Shown here piece by piece: positions 1 through 5,204 of a DNA stretch of 5,204 nucleotides (its first letter is position 1; each line of letters opens with the position of its first letter). Origin of the DNA: an uncultured Hyphomicrobiales bacterium. Its GTDB lineage: Bacteria > Pseudomonadota > Alphaproteobacteria > Rhizobiales > Beijerinckiaceae. A program made the translations under genes and the position numbers. Where the stretch lies: the NCBI GenBank assembly GCA_903916165.1, contig CAIWVR010000145.1:1-5204 (forward strand). The letters are read 5' to 3'. The notes under the pieces are model-generated. The model saw nothing but the letters and a program-made list of their open reading frames with translations. It did no database searches and was not told the DNA's origin.

Positions 1-217
1 CCGGTCGCGGGGTTCCTGCGGGTGCAAAGATGCCGTGCCAGGTCTGAATGCCCAGGCCTGGAAACATGCTGTCGAAGACCATGGCGCCGGGCAAATGCTC
101 GATCGGTTTTGAGCCGGTGACCATGAGTACGCGCGCCCGGCCGGACTTCACCAGTGAGGAGGCGGTGATGACGTTCTCGAAAATAAACGGAACTTCGCCC
201 GCGATCAGCGCCTGCAG
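1..217 (-). other. TctC/BUG-family substrate-binding protein fragment fused to Pcm
   Basis: Read in the pcm frame, residues ~213-284 resemble the C-terminal half of tripartite tricarboxylate transporter receptor proteins (TctC/BUG). Visible hallmarks, in the family order: LQALIAGEVPFIFEN (family pattern L.aGevd.mfdn), then a helix ending KSGRARVLMVTGSKP (family aGklraLAvt...r), a PG..VFDSMFPGL segment (family P.vPT..E.G.pg) and WHGIFAPAGTPRP (family w.G..aPaGTP). This begins about two thirds of the way through a normal receptor, so the signal peptide and first lobe are absent. A periplasmic solute-binding role is therefore unlikely for this piece. Base composition does not change noticeably at the join. 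The family assignment comes from remembered motifs, not a search. Confidence 0.75.
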
Positions 218-853
218 GCGGCCGGAGGAAATCCGTTCACGCATCAAGCCGCCCGAGCCATGAACAAGGCGCATGATCGAGGCGACACCCGTCCCCTCGC
301 CCGCTTCACCAAAGACCACCACGCCACCTTCCGCCAAACGTGCCAGCAGCGATGCGGGGAGGTTCGCCACCACACCCTGCACGAGAATGCGGTCGAACAG
401 CCCGATCTCCCCGTCCAGCGCGAGACCGTCGGCAAAGATCACCCTGACATTCTCAAGTCCGAGTGCCGTGAACCGGATGGCTGCGGCAGAGGCCAGGGTC
501 CGAAAGCGCTCGACTGTGACCACGTCGCGCGCGAGCCGCGACAGGATGGCTGCCGAATAGCCATTGCCGGTGCCGATCTCCAGCACCCGGTGGCCCGGCT
601 GGACGCCAAGCGCCTCGACCATGCGGGCGACGAGATAGGGTTCTGGCATGGTCTGCCCGCAGGCGATCGGCAGGGCCATGTCGCGCCAGGCCAGATCCGT
701 GTGCCGGTGCGGCACGAAATCCTCGCGCGGAATGGTTTCAAGCGCGCGCAGCACGCCCGTCTGGGCAATGCCGCGTTCGCGCAGGCGCAGCAGGAACTGC
801 ATCGTCGCCTGCGCGCGGGAAGCGGCGGAGGGGCTGGCGTGTTCGATGTCCAT
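1..853 (-). CDS. pcm: Protein-L-isoaspartate O-methyltransferase with in-frame C-terminal TctC-like extension (3' end beyond the window)
   Basis: The first ~215 residues are a Pcm: an S-adenosylmethionine-dependent cytosolic enzyme that methylates isoaspartyl residues in aged proteins to start their repair. Seen directly: ALPIACGQTMPEPYLVARM at residues 60-78, where GQT is the family signature; the SAM-binding motif I VLEIGTGNGYSAAIL at 90-104; a later VVTVER strand; FDRILV; and a Gly-rich LAEGGVVVF. The ATG at 853-851 follows AGGAAGGGG at 867-859 and lies 17 bp after the surE stop. The family normally ends near residue 210-220. Here no stop occurs and 284 codons are open to the edge. Residues from about 213 match the C-terminal part of TctC/BUG substrate-binding proteins. 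The Pcm part is essentially full length. Whether the fusion is real or an assembly join cannot be decided here. Pcm identity is confident; the gene's 3' end is unknown. Confidence 0.9.
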   Translation of the reverse strand, partial: MDIEHASPSAASRAQATMQFLLRLRERGIAQTGVLRALETIPREDFVPHRHTDLAWRDMALPIACGQTMPEPYLVARMVEALGVQPGHRVLEIGTGNGYSAAILSRLARDVVTVERFRTLASAAAIRFTALGLENVRVIFADGLALDGEIGLFDRILVQGVVANLPASLLARLAEGGVVVFGEAGEGTGVASIMRLVHGSGGLMRERISSGRLQALIAGEVPFIFENVITASSLVKSGRARVLMVTGSKPIEHLPGAMVFDSMFPGLGIQTWHGIFAPAGTPRP

Positions 854-858
854 CCCTG

Positions 859-867
859 CCCCTTCCT
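859..867 (-). promoter_or_regulatory. Ribosome binding site of pcm
   Basis: Minus-strand AGGAAGGGG, ending 5 bases before the ATG at 853, in the 17-bp surE-pcm gap. It fixes the pcm start and supports co-translation from the surE transcript. Confidence 0.7.
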
Positions 868-870
868 GCT

Positions 871-1632
871 TCAGGCGAAGCGCGCGGCCAATTGCGTGAG
901 AGTGGGCTCGTCGGTGAGATCGAGCCGCAGCGGCGTGATCGAAATGCGGTTGTCAGCGATGGCCGCGAGATCGGTGCCACGCGCCGGCGTCGACTTCTGC
1001 CGCGAGAAGCCGATCCAATAATAGGGATTGTGGCGCCCGTCGAAGCGTTCGTCGAGTTCGAGATAGGTCGCGTCGCGGCGGCCCTGCACCGTCACCGAGA
1101 CGCCCTGCACGACTTCCGGTGCGCAGCTCGGGAAATTCAGGTTGATCAGCACGCCCTTGTCCATTTCCTGCGACAAAAGCTTGCGGATGATACCAGGCGC
1201 ATGGGCCTCGGCGCAGGCAAAGGGCGCATTTTCGCGCTGGCCCGGCGGATAGCCCTGGCTGAGCGCGAAGGACCGCACGCCGAGCAATGTGCCTTCCATG
1301 GCCCCGGCGATGGTGCCCGAATAGGTGACATCTTCCGCCAGATTGTGGCCGATATTGACGCCCGACAGGATCAGGTCCGGCGGCGCATCACGCAGGATCC
1401 GGCGCACGCCCATGATGACGCAATCGGTTGGCGTCCCCTTCACGGCGTAGCGGTTCGGACCGACATGGCGCAGGCGCAGCGGATCGTTGAGCGAGAGCGA
1501 ATGGGCGACGCCCGACTGGTCCGTCTCGGGCGCGACAATGGTGATGTCATCGGTCAGCTGGCGCGCGATGCGCTCCAGCACATTCAGCCCCTCGGCATTG
1601 ATGCCGTCATCATTGGTGATCAGAATGCGCAT
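871..1632 (-). CDS. surE: 5'/3'-nucleotidase SurE (survival protein)
   Basis: SurE is a metal-dependent cytosolic phosphatase that releases phosphate from nucleoside monophosphates and is linked to stationary-phase survival. The 253-residue length is typical. Seen directly: N-terminal [16 protein letters not shown] with the metal-binding D8-D9 pair, the [15 protein letters not shown] segment with metal-ligand-type S40, KGTPTDCV at 65-72, and [18 protein letters not shown] at 90-107 with N93, the fourth conserved metal ligand. These cover all the conserved active-site blocks, so the enzyme should be active. The ATG at 1632 is preceded by GAGGA overlapping the serS stop. The gene sits 9 bp after serS and 17 bp before pcm, so the three are probably one transcript. 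surE-pcm pairing is widespread in proteobacteria. Confidence 0.97.
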   Translation of the reverse strand: MRILITNDDGINAEGLNVLERIARQLTDDITIVAPETDQSGVAHSLSLNDPLRLRHVGPNRYAVKGTPTDCVIMGVRRILRDAPPDLILSGVNIGHNLAEDVTYSGTIAGAMEGTLLGVRSFALSQGYPPGQRENAPFACAEAHAPGIIRKLLSQEMDKGVLINLNFPSCAPEVVQGVSVTVQGRRDATYLELDERFDGRHNPYYWIGFSRQKSTPARGTDLAAIADNRISITPLRLDLTDEPTLTQLAARFA

Positions 1633-1638
1633 TCGCTG

Positions 1639-1643
1639 TCCTC
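1639..1643 (-). promoter_or_regulatory. Ribosome binding site of surE overlapping the serS stop
   Basis: Minus-strand GAGGA spans the last two bases of the serS TGA and the first three intergenic bases, 6 bases before the surE ATG. The overlap suggests translational coupling of surE to serS. Confidence 0.65.
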
Positions 1644-2949
1644 ATCCGGCCTTCGTGATCGTCTCGAGCCCGCCCATATAGGGGCGCAACACGTCCGGCA
1701 CCGTCACCGAGCCATCCTCGTTCTGGTAATTCTCCAGCACGGCGACGAGCGCACGGCCCACTGCAATGCCGGACCCGTTCAGCGTATGGACGAACCGCGT
1801 CGCCTTTTCGCCCGCCGGGCGATAGCGCGCGTTCATCCGCCGCGCCTGGAAATCGCCGCAGACCGAGCAGGACGAAATCTCGCGGAACCGCCCCTGCGTG
1901 TCGCCATCTGCCTGGCCGGGCAGCCAGACCTCGATGTCATAGGTCTTCTGCGACGCGAAGCCCATGTCGCCGGTGCAGAGCGTCATGACGCGATAATGCA
2001 GGCCGAGGCGCTTCAGCACCTCCTCCGCGCAAGCCGTCATGCGCTCATGCTCGGCAGCAGATTCCTCCGGCCGGGTGATCGAGACAAGTTCGACCTTGGA
2101 AAACTGGTGCTGGCGGATCATGCCGCGCGTGTCGCGTCCGGCCGAGCCCGCTTCCAGCCGGAAACACGGCGTGCCCGCGGTGACGCGCAGGGGGAGCGCG
2201 GACTCGTCCAGGATCTGCTCGCGCACGAGATTGGTCAGCGAGACTTCGGCCGTGGGGATCAGCCAGAAATCGTCGCCGGCGCGGAACTGGTCGTCGCGGA
2301 ATTTCGGCAATTGCGCGGTGCCAAACATGGCCTCGTCACGCACCAGCAGCGGCGGGTTCACTTCCGTATAGCCGTGCTGCTCGGTGTGCAGATCGAGCAT
2401 GAAGGCCATCAGGGCGCGCTCCATGCGCGCCAGAGCGCCCTTCAGCACGACAAAGCGCGCGCCCGACATGCGCGCGGCGGCCTCGAAATCCATCAGGCCC
2501 AGCGACTCGCCGATTTCGAAATGTTCTTTCGGCGTGAAGCCCGGGGCAAAGGCGGGCGGCGTGCCGAAGCGGCGTGTCTCGACATTGCCATGCTCGTCAC
2601 GGCCCTCGGGCACGTCGGCGCGCGGCGTGTTGGGGATTTCGAGCAGCGCCTCGTTCAGCTCGGCGATGGCAGCCTTTTCCTGCGCTTCCATCTCGCCCAT
2701 GCGGGTTTTCAGCTCTGTGACCTCGGCCTTCAGCGCGTCGGCGCGGGCGCCATCCCTGGCGGCCATGGCCTGGCCAATTTCCTTCGAGGCCGCATTGCGG
2801 CGCTCTTGGGCGACCTGCAAGCCGGAGATGGCGGTCTTGCGGACATCGTCGAGCGCGAGCAGCTTGTCAGACAGCGGCTCAAGGCCACGCCGCGCGCGCC
2901 CTGCGTCGAAGACAGCCGCATTCTCGCGGATCCATTTGATGTCGTACAT
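1642..2949 (-). CDS. serS: Seryl-tRNA synthetase
   Basis: SerS charges tRNA-Ser (and tRNA-Sec where present) with serine in the cytosol, using ATP. The chosen start gives 435 residues, normal for bacterial SerRS, beginning [10 protein letters not shown] as the family does. Domains: an N-terminal tRNA-binding antiparallel coiled-coil arm (~27-100, rich in Ala/Glu/Lys), then the class II catalytic core. Seen directly: motif 1 region around [12 protein letters not shown] (192-203), the serine-binding TAE at 233-235, motif 2 [20 protein letters not shown] (262-281), REISSCS at 356-362, and motif 3 [19 protein letters not shown] (391-409). The frame stays open upstream to an ATG at 3132, but that stretch is Pro/Arg-rich palindrome sequence with no family match. 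The ATG at 2949 has AAAGG 6 bases upstream. The tatC-serS gap is 240 bp, so serS may have its own promoter. Confidence 0.98.
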   Translation of the reverse strand: MYDIKWIRENAAVFDAGRARRGLEPLSDKLLALDDVRKTAISGLQVAQERRNAASKEIGQAMAARDGARADALKAEVTELKTRMGEMEAQEKAAIAELNEALLEIPNTPRADVPEGRDEHGNVETRRFGTPPAFAPGFTPKEHFEIGESLGLMDFEAAARMSGARFVVLKGALARMERALMAFMLDLHTEQHGYTEVNPPLLVRDEAMFGTAQLPKFRDDQFRAGDDFWLIPTAEVSLTNLVREQILDESALPLRVTAGTPCFRLEAGSAGRDTRGMIRQHQFSKVELVSITRPEESAAEHERMTACAEEVLKRLGLHYRVMTLCTGDMGFASQKTYDIEVWLPGQADGDTQGRFREISSCSVCGDFQARRMNARYRPAGEKATRFVHTLNGSGIAVGRALVAVLENYQNEDGSVTVPDVLRPYMGGLETITKAG

Positions 2950-2955
2950 GAAGAG

Positions 2956-2960
2956 CCTTT
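2956..2960 (-). promoter_or_regulatory. Ribosome binding site deciding the serS start
   Basis: Minus-strand AAAGG, 6 bases before the ATG at 2949. It supports this start over the upstream in-frame ATG at 3132, which would add 61 unrelated residues. Confidence 0.55.
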
Positions 2961-3054
2961 GAAGACGATCACGGGATGTACCGGAGCGACCCCGGCAAGA
3001 TAGCCCCGGAATGACATTGCAGGGCGTGGGATGCAAGTGGGGCCACGGGCGCTC

Positions 3055-3091
3055 GCTTCTCCCATGGGGAGAAGCTGTCTGCGGAGCAGAC
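3055..3091. repeat. Double palindrome in the tatC-serS gap
   Basis: Two adjacent perfect hairpins. 3055-3075 is GCTTCTCCC-ATG-GGGAGAAGC (9-bp arms). 3077-3091 is GTCTGC-GGA-GCAGAC (6-bp arms). They are separated by one base. Neither is followed by a T-run on the minus strand, so an intrinsic terminator is not well supported. The arms resemble the hairpin at 4957-4980. The pattern fits a REP-like intergenic palindrome family; it may fold in the mRNA between tatC and serS. Confidence 0.75.
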
Positions 3092-3108
3092 TGATGAGGG
3101 GCTGCGCC

Positions 3109-3133
3109 GGGCGGTGAGACTCCGCCCCTCACC
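3109..3133. repeat. Overlapping, mutually exclusive inverted repeats
   Basis: GGGCGG (3109-3114) pairs with CCGCCC (3122-3127), while GGTGAG (3113-3118) pairs with CTCACC (3128-3133). The arms share bases, so only one hairpin can form at a time. This is probably part of the same composite palindromic element as its neighbours. Any switching role is speculation. Confidence 0.4.
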
Positions 3134-3139
3134 CCGGCC

Positions 3140-3154
3140 CGGGGCCTTGCCCCG
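3140..3154. repeat. Small GC-rich hairpin
   Basis: CGGGGC (3140-3145), loop CTT, GCCCCG (3149-3154): a perfect 6-bp stem inside the palindrome cluster downstream of tatC. Confidence 0.5.
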
Positions 3155-3159
3155 AGTCC

Positions 3160-3182
3160 GCCCTCTCCCGCCGGGAGAGGGC
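3160..3182. repeat. Long near-perfect palindrome just downstream of tatC
   Basis: GCCCTCTCCCG and its reverse complement CGGGAGAGGGC flank a single C, giving 11-bp arms (the innermost pairs would form the loop). It starts 7 bp after the tatC stop. On the minus strand this is the right place for a 3' end or mRNA-stabilising hairpin for the tat transcript, but no T-tract follows, so a classical intrinsic terminator is not shown. Confidence 0.65.
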
Positions 3183-3189
3183 CCGCCAG

Positions 3190-3975
3190 CTACCCTTCCT
3201 TGTCCGCCTCGAGCTTCGCCTTGGCACGCTGTCTTTCCACCACGCCCACCGAAAGGATCGACAGCTCGTAAAGCAGCAAGGCCGGGATCGCCAGGGCGAA
3301 CTGGCTGAAGACATCGGGCGGCGTCAGCACGGCGGCCACGACGAAGACGATGACGATGGCGAAGCGCCGCTTGGCTTTCAGAAAGGCGCTGTCGATGATC
3401 CCGATGCGACCCAGAAGCGTCAGCACGACGGGCAGCTGGAACGTCACGCCGAAGGCGAAGATCAGCGTCATGATGAGGGAGAGATATTCGCTGACGCGCG
3501 GCAGCAGCTCAATCTGCGCCCGCCCCGGCTCCTTCGACTGCTGCATGGCGAGGAAAAAATGCAGCAGGTTGGGCGTCACGATGAAATAGACGAGCATGGC
3601 GCCAGCGGCAAAGAAGAGCGGCGTCGCCACCAGATAGGGCGCAAAAGCCATGCGCTCATGCTTGTAGAGGCCAGGCGCCACGAAGGCGTACATCTGCGAG
3701 AAAATCACCGGACAGGCGGCAAAGGCCGCTGTAAACATGGCGACCTTGATCTGGGTGAAGAAGAATTCCTGCGGCGCGGTGTAGATGAGTTTCGCGTCCG
3801 GCCCCGCCGCATGTTCAAACGGGATGACCAGCAGATTGTAGATGTCCTTCGCGAAATAGAAGGAAATGATGAACATCAGGAAGAAGGCGATGACCGCCTT
3901 GATGAGACGGGAGCGAAGCTCGATCAGGTGCTCGATCAGCGGCGCGCGCGTGGATTCGATATCGGCGTCGGTCAT
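3190..3975 (-). CDS. tatC: Sec-independent protein translocase subunit TatC
   Basis: TatC is the polytopic inner-membrane core of the twin-arginine translocase; with TatB it binds the twin-arginine signal peptides of folded substrates. The protein has 261 residues with six hydrophobic segments, the family architecture. Seen directly: cytoplasmic N-terminal HLIELRSRL (16-24), whose E19/R21 correspond to E. coli E15/R17; the first cytoplasmic loop FVAPGLYKHER (98-108), where F98 and E107 correspond to signal-peptide contacts F94 and E103; and LTPPDVFSQ (217-225) before the last segments, with E237 following. Q180 in AFGVTFQLPV sits where E. coli has Glu170; I believe Gln is frequent here in alphaproteobacteria. 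The C-terminus is short and charged. The start lies 6 bp after the tatB stop with no clear Shine-Dalgarno sequence, which suggests translational coupling. Confidence 0.98.
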   Translation of the reverse strand: MTDADIESTRAPLIEHLIELRSRLIKAVIAFFLMFIISFYFAKDIYNLLVIPFEHAAGPDAKLIYTAPQEFFFTQIKVAMFTAAFAACPVIFSQMYAFVAPGLYKHERMAFAPYLVATPLFFAAGAMLVYFIVTPNLLHFFLAMQQSKEPGRAQIELLPRVSEYLSLIMTLIFAFGVTFQLPVVLTLLGRIGIIDSAFLKAKRRFAIVIVFVVAAVLTPPDVFSQFALAIPALLLYELSILSVGVVERQRAKAKLEADKEG

Positions 3976-3980
3976 GTCAT
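3972..3980 (-). promoter_or_regulatory. Two-codon ORF overlapping the tatC start
   Basis: After the tatB TGA (3984-3982) and one base, the minus strand reads ATGACATGA. ATG-ACA-TGA is a minimal Met-Thr-stop frame whose stop overlaps the true tatC ATG (3975-3973). The out-of-frame ATG could catch ribosomes ending tatB and hand them on to tatC by reinitiation. The arrangement is seen; the role is inferred and may be chance. Confidence 0.35.
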
Positions 3981-3981
3981 G

Positions 3982-4464
3982 TCACGCTTGCGACGAACGG
4001 GCGGGAGCCTCAGGCGCCGCCGCCTGCGCAGCCTCCGGCGTCAAGGGGGCGATCGCGGCTGCGATCGAGAATTCAGTGGGCGCCGGTGCCGTCTCCGGCG
4101 GGTCGGGAAGATTGATGACATTGACCGGCACGGTCGGCTCGGCCGGCGGCGTATAATCCGCCTCATGCGGCATGTTCGAACTGTCGATGGCACCGCCGAT
4201 CTGGTTGCGCATCGTGCTCACGGGATCAAAATTCACGTCGAGTTTCGCCGCTTCGCCGACCTTCGCGACCTCCTTGCGGATCTCCTCAATATCGGCCTCG
4301 CGCATGGCGTCCATAAACTGGCCCTGGAAGTCGGCCGCCATGCGGCGCAGCTTGCCGATCGCCTGCCCGATCTGCCGGAGGACGCGCGGCAGCTCTTTCG
4401 GCCCGATCACGATCAACGCGACCAGTCCGATGACAATCAGTTTGCCGGCGTCGAAATCGAACAT
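3982..4464 (-). CDS. tatB: Sec-independent protein translocase subunit TatB
   Basis: TatB is the single-span partner of TatC in the signal-peptide receptor complex. In 160 residues it shows the family layout: a short N-terminus, a transmembrane helix (~8-20), the hinge IGPKELP (20-26), then an amphipathic helix beginning RVLRQIGQAIGKLRRM and a charged helical stretch to about residue 75. A Pro/Ala-rich, presumably disordered tail follows to the end. The hinge and the 160-aa length favour TatB over TatA. The N-terminus MFDFDAGKL has Lys at position 8, where E. coli and most TatB proteins have Glu. The start has AGGA at 4478-4475, 10 bases upstream. It lies 90 bp after tatA and 6 bp before tatC. 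Confidence 0.95.
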   Translation of the reverse strand: MFDFDAGKLIVIGLVALIVIGPKELPRVLRQIGQAIGKLRRMAADFQGQFMDAMREADIEEIRKEVAKVGEAAKLDVNFDPVSTMRNQIGGAIDSSNMPHEADYTPPAEPTVPVNVINLPDPPETAPAPTEFSIAAAIAPLTPEAAQAAAPEAPARSSQA

Positions 4465-4496
4465 GCCACATACGTCCTGAACTTAAAGCCGCCCAC

Positions 4497-4513
4497 GCGC
4501 GCGGTATGCGCGC
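4497..4513. repeat. GC-rich hairpin in the tatA-tatB gap
   Basis: GCGCGC (4497-4502), loop GGTAT, GCGCGC (4508-4513): six consecutive G-C pairs. Its position in the 90-bp gap could let it affect RNA decay or ribosome passage between tatA and tatB. No T-run follows on the minus strand. Confidence 0.5.
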
Positions 4514-4528
4514 ACGTGACCGGCCAGT

Positions 4529-4542
4529 GATCCCCCGGGATC
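4529..4542. repeat. Second inverted repeat in the tatA-tatB gap
   Basis: GATCCC and GGGATC (4529-4534 and 4537-4542) around two bases; allowing for a usable loop, about 5 pairs form. It lies 12 bp past the tatA stop, where a processing or stabilising stem for tatA mRNA would be expected. Function is not shown. Confidence 0.4.
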
Positions 4543-4554
4543 TCTTGTTTGGCC

Positions 4555-4833
4555 TCAGCTGGCCTTGCGCGGCTCAGTGGCATGATCGACAGGCGGAACC
4601 GGTGTCGATGGCGAGGACGGAGCGGCAGTCGTGTGCGCGACCGGCGACACCGGCTGGTCAATACGCGGTGTCTCGACCTTGGCCGTATCCTCGTCCTCGG
4701 CCATGCCTTTCTTGAACGACTTGATGCCCTTGGCAACGTCGCCCATCAGCTCGGAAATCTTGCCCTTGCCGCCAAACAGCAGGAGCCCGATGGCGCCGAC
4801 GACGATCCAGTGCCAGATAGAGAAGCTACCCAT
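4555..4833 (-). CDS. tatA: Sec-independent protein translocase subunit TatA
   Basis: TatA is the small, abundant subunit that polymerises on the TatBC-substrate complex to move folded proteins across the inner membrane. The 92 residues show the classic pattern: a short N-terminus (MGSFSIWHW), a hydrophobic helix (~6-20), the [20 protein letters not shown] hinge and start of the amphipathic helix (17-36), then KSFKKGM (38-44) and an acidic patch (EDED). The rest is a Pro/Ser/Thr-rich tail. F20-G21 is the conserved TatA hinge pair. The length, the FGGKGKI hinge and the position first in tatABC separate it from TatB. The ATG at 4833 has an excellent GGAGG site. It is followed by a 90-bp structured gap before tatB. 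Confidence 0.97.
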   Translation of the reverse strand: MGSFSIWHWIVVGAIGLLLFGGKGKISELMGDVAKGIKSFKKGMAEDEDTAKVETPRIDQPVSPVAHTTAAPSSPSTPVPPVDHATEPRKAS

Positions 4834-4838
4834 GAAAA

Positions 4839-4843
4839 CCTCC
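4839..4843 (-). promoter_or_regulatory. Strong ribosome binding site of tatA
   Basis: Minus-strand GGAGG, 5 bases before the ATG at 4833. It is the best Shine-Dalgarno sequence in the window, in keeping with the need for TatA in excess over TatB and TatC. Confidence 0.8.
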
Positions 4844-4884
4844 GGTCGGCTGGGCCTGGTGGCCGCATCACCATATGCGTCGAG

Positions 4885-4913
4885 AAACTATGCGCTGGGC
4901 GCGGCAAAAACAA
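4885..4913 (-). promoter_or_regulatory. Possible promoter for the tat genes
   Basis: Minus-strand TTGTTT (4913-4908), a 17-base spacer, then TAGTTT (4890-4885): spacing fits a sigma-70-type promoter about 50 bases before tatA, but both boxes are imperfect. This is the most AT-rich spot in the gap. Low confidence. Confidence 0.25.
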
Positions 4914-4956
4914 GGAGAAGGGTGGAGGCATCGCACGCTGGAAAGCGAAGAGTGTC

Positions 4957-4980
4957 CCTTCTCCCGCCAGCGGGAGAAGG
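4957..4980. repeat. Perfect hairpin in the scpB-tatA gap
   Basis: CCTTCTCCCG (4957-4966), loop CCAG, CGGGAGAAGG (4971-4980): 10-bp perfect arms, 12 bp past the upstream gene's stop. The core CTTCTCCC/GGGAGAAG is shared with 3055-3075, so both look like members of one dispersed palindrome family. It could mark the 3' end of the upstream transcript, but lacks a following T-run. Confidence 0.7.
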
Positions 4981-4992
4981 ATAGGCGCTGCC

Positions 4993-5204
4993 TCAGACTT
5001 TGTCGTCCTCATCCTCTTCAGCCCGCGCGGCGTCAGCCGCCTCGATGGCCTTTTCCATGGCGGCTGTGACCTTTTCCATCTCGGCCTGCGAGACAGCGTC
5101 CACGGCAGCGTCCACAGCGGCGGAAGCTTCGGCCTGCGTCTCCTCGGTCACCTGGGCGAACAGGTCGTCGGGATCGCCCTCGAGCGGCTCCTCGCTGTCC
5201 GTCA
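4993..5204 (-). CDS. scpB: C-terminal tail of the gene upstream of tatA, probably ScpB (5' end beyond the window)
   Basis: An open minus-strand frame enters from the right edge and ends at TGA 4995-4993, giving 69 visible residues. It is strongly acidic and Ala-rich: it includes LEGDPDDLFAQVTEE, then AAVDAAVDAVSQAEMEK, MEKAIEAADAARAEE and a closing EDEDDKV. It looks helical or disordered and holds no catalytic motif. ScpB, the winged-helix partner of the SMC condensin complex in chromosome segregation, precedes tatA in many alphaproteobacteria and often ends in an acidic tail. The name is therefore given by gene order, not by domain evidence. The coding frame itself is supported by third-position G/C use and by the termination just before an intergenic hairpin. 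Confidence 0.5.
   Translation of the reverse strand, partial: TDSEEPLEGDPDDLFAQVTEETQAEASAAVDAAVDAVSQAEMEKVTAAMEKAIEAADAARAEEDEDDKV

Noticed and set aside
439..768. A frameshift or broken pcm, suggested by short minus-strand frames at 244-435, 439-768 and 738-980
   Set aside because: These are other-frame shadows. The true pcm frame from 853 is uninterrupted and carries all the motifs.
260..1021. A 253-codon plus-strand open frame antisense to pcm and the end of surE
   Set aside because: Low-complexity Arg/His-rich translation, no match to any family I know, fully explained as the shadow of pcm and surE.
892..3003. A 703-codon open frame on the plus strand antisense to surE and serS
   Set aside because: Its translation is Arg/His/Ala-rich with no recognisable family, and it lies opposite two certain genes. 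GC-rich coding DNA commonly leaves a long antisense frame open.
2950..3132. An upstream start for serS at 3132 that adds 61 residues
   Set aside because: The extra residues are Pro/Arg/Ser-rich translation of palindromic intergenic DNA. SerRS proteins begin at the [14 protein letters not shown] sequence, and a ribosome site precedes that ATG.
3160..3182. Rho-independent terminator after tatC
   Set aside because: The stem is strong but no T-run follows it on the minus strand, so it is listed as a palindrome only.
3055..3182. CRISPR array
   Set aside because: The palindromes differ in sequence and spacing; there are no regular direct repeats with unique spacers and no cas genes.
3559..4530. 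A 323-codon plus-strand open frame antisense to tatC and tatB
   Set aside because: Composition is that of an antisense shadow (Arg/Asp/His-rich); tatB and tatC are unambiguous on the other strand.
4957..4980. Rho-independent terminator after the scpB-like gene
   Set aside because: A perfect stem, but the downstream minus-strand sequence is GGACACTC, not a T-tract.

Overview
This GC-rich window looks like an alphaproteobacterial chromosome, most likely of the Caulobacterales/Hyphomonadaceae type. That placement rests on codon and base usage, the style of the TatA/TatB/TatC proteins, and the gene order tat genes - serS - surE - pcm, which is common in Alphaproteobacteria. It is an inference and was not tested with a phylogeny. 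Every gene I can support lies on the minus strand, so transcription runs from the right edge to the left.

Right to left: (i) 4993-5204 is the acidic, Ala/Glu-rich C-terminal tail of a protein, probably ScpB by synteny. (ii) A 159-bp gap follows, with a perfect CTTCTCCC/GGGAGAAG-type hairpin. (iii) tatA (4555-4833), tatB (3982-4464) and tatC (3190-3975) encode a complete twin-arginine translocase. The tatA-tatB gap is unusually structured, and tatB and tatC are almost overlapping. (iv) A 240-bp non-coding gap (2950-3189) is packed with palindromes. (v) serS (1642-2949), surE (871-1632) and pcm (start 853) form a tight group with spacings of 9 and 17 bp. They encode seryl-tRNA synthetase, a survival-type nucleotidase, and an isoaspartyl protein repair methyltransferase.

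The main surprise is at the left end. The pcm frame does not stop where an isoaspartyl methyltransferase should, at about 215-220 residues. It stays open to the window edge, and from about residue 213 the translation changes into the C-terminal part of a TctC/BUG-type tripartite-tricarboxylate transporter substrate-binding protein. The join is exactly in frame and falls in a short stretch that fits both families. It could be a real gene fusion made by a deletion. Because it lies within about 220 bases of the window edge, it could equally be an assembly chimera.

Smaller observations: TatB has Lys at position 8, where the textbook family has Glu. A two-codon ORF overlaps the tatC start. Strong hairpins sit between tatA and tatB. 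The scpB-like tail carries tandem repeats. Large open frames on the plus strand are shadows of the GC-rich genes and are not annotated.
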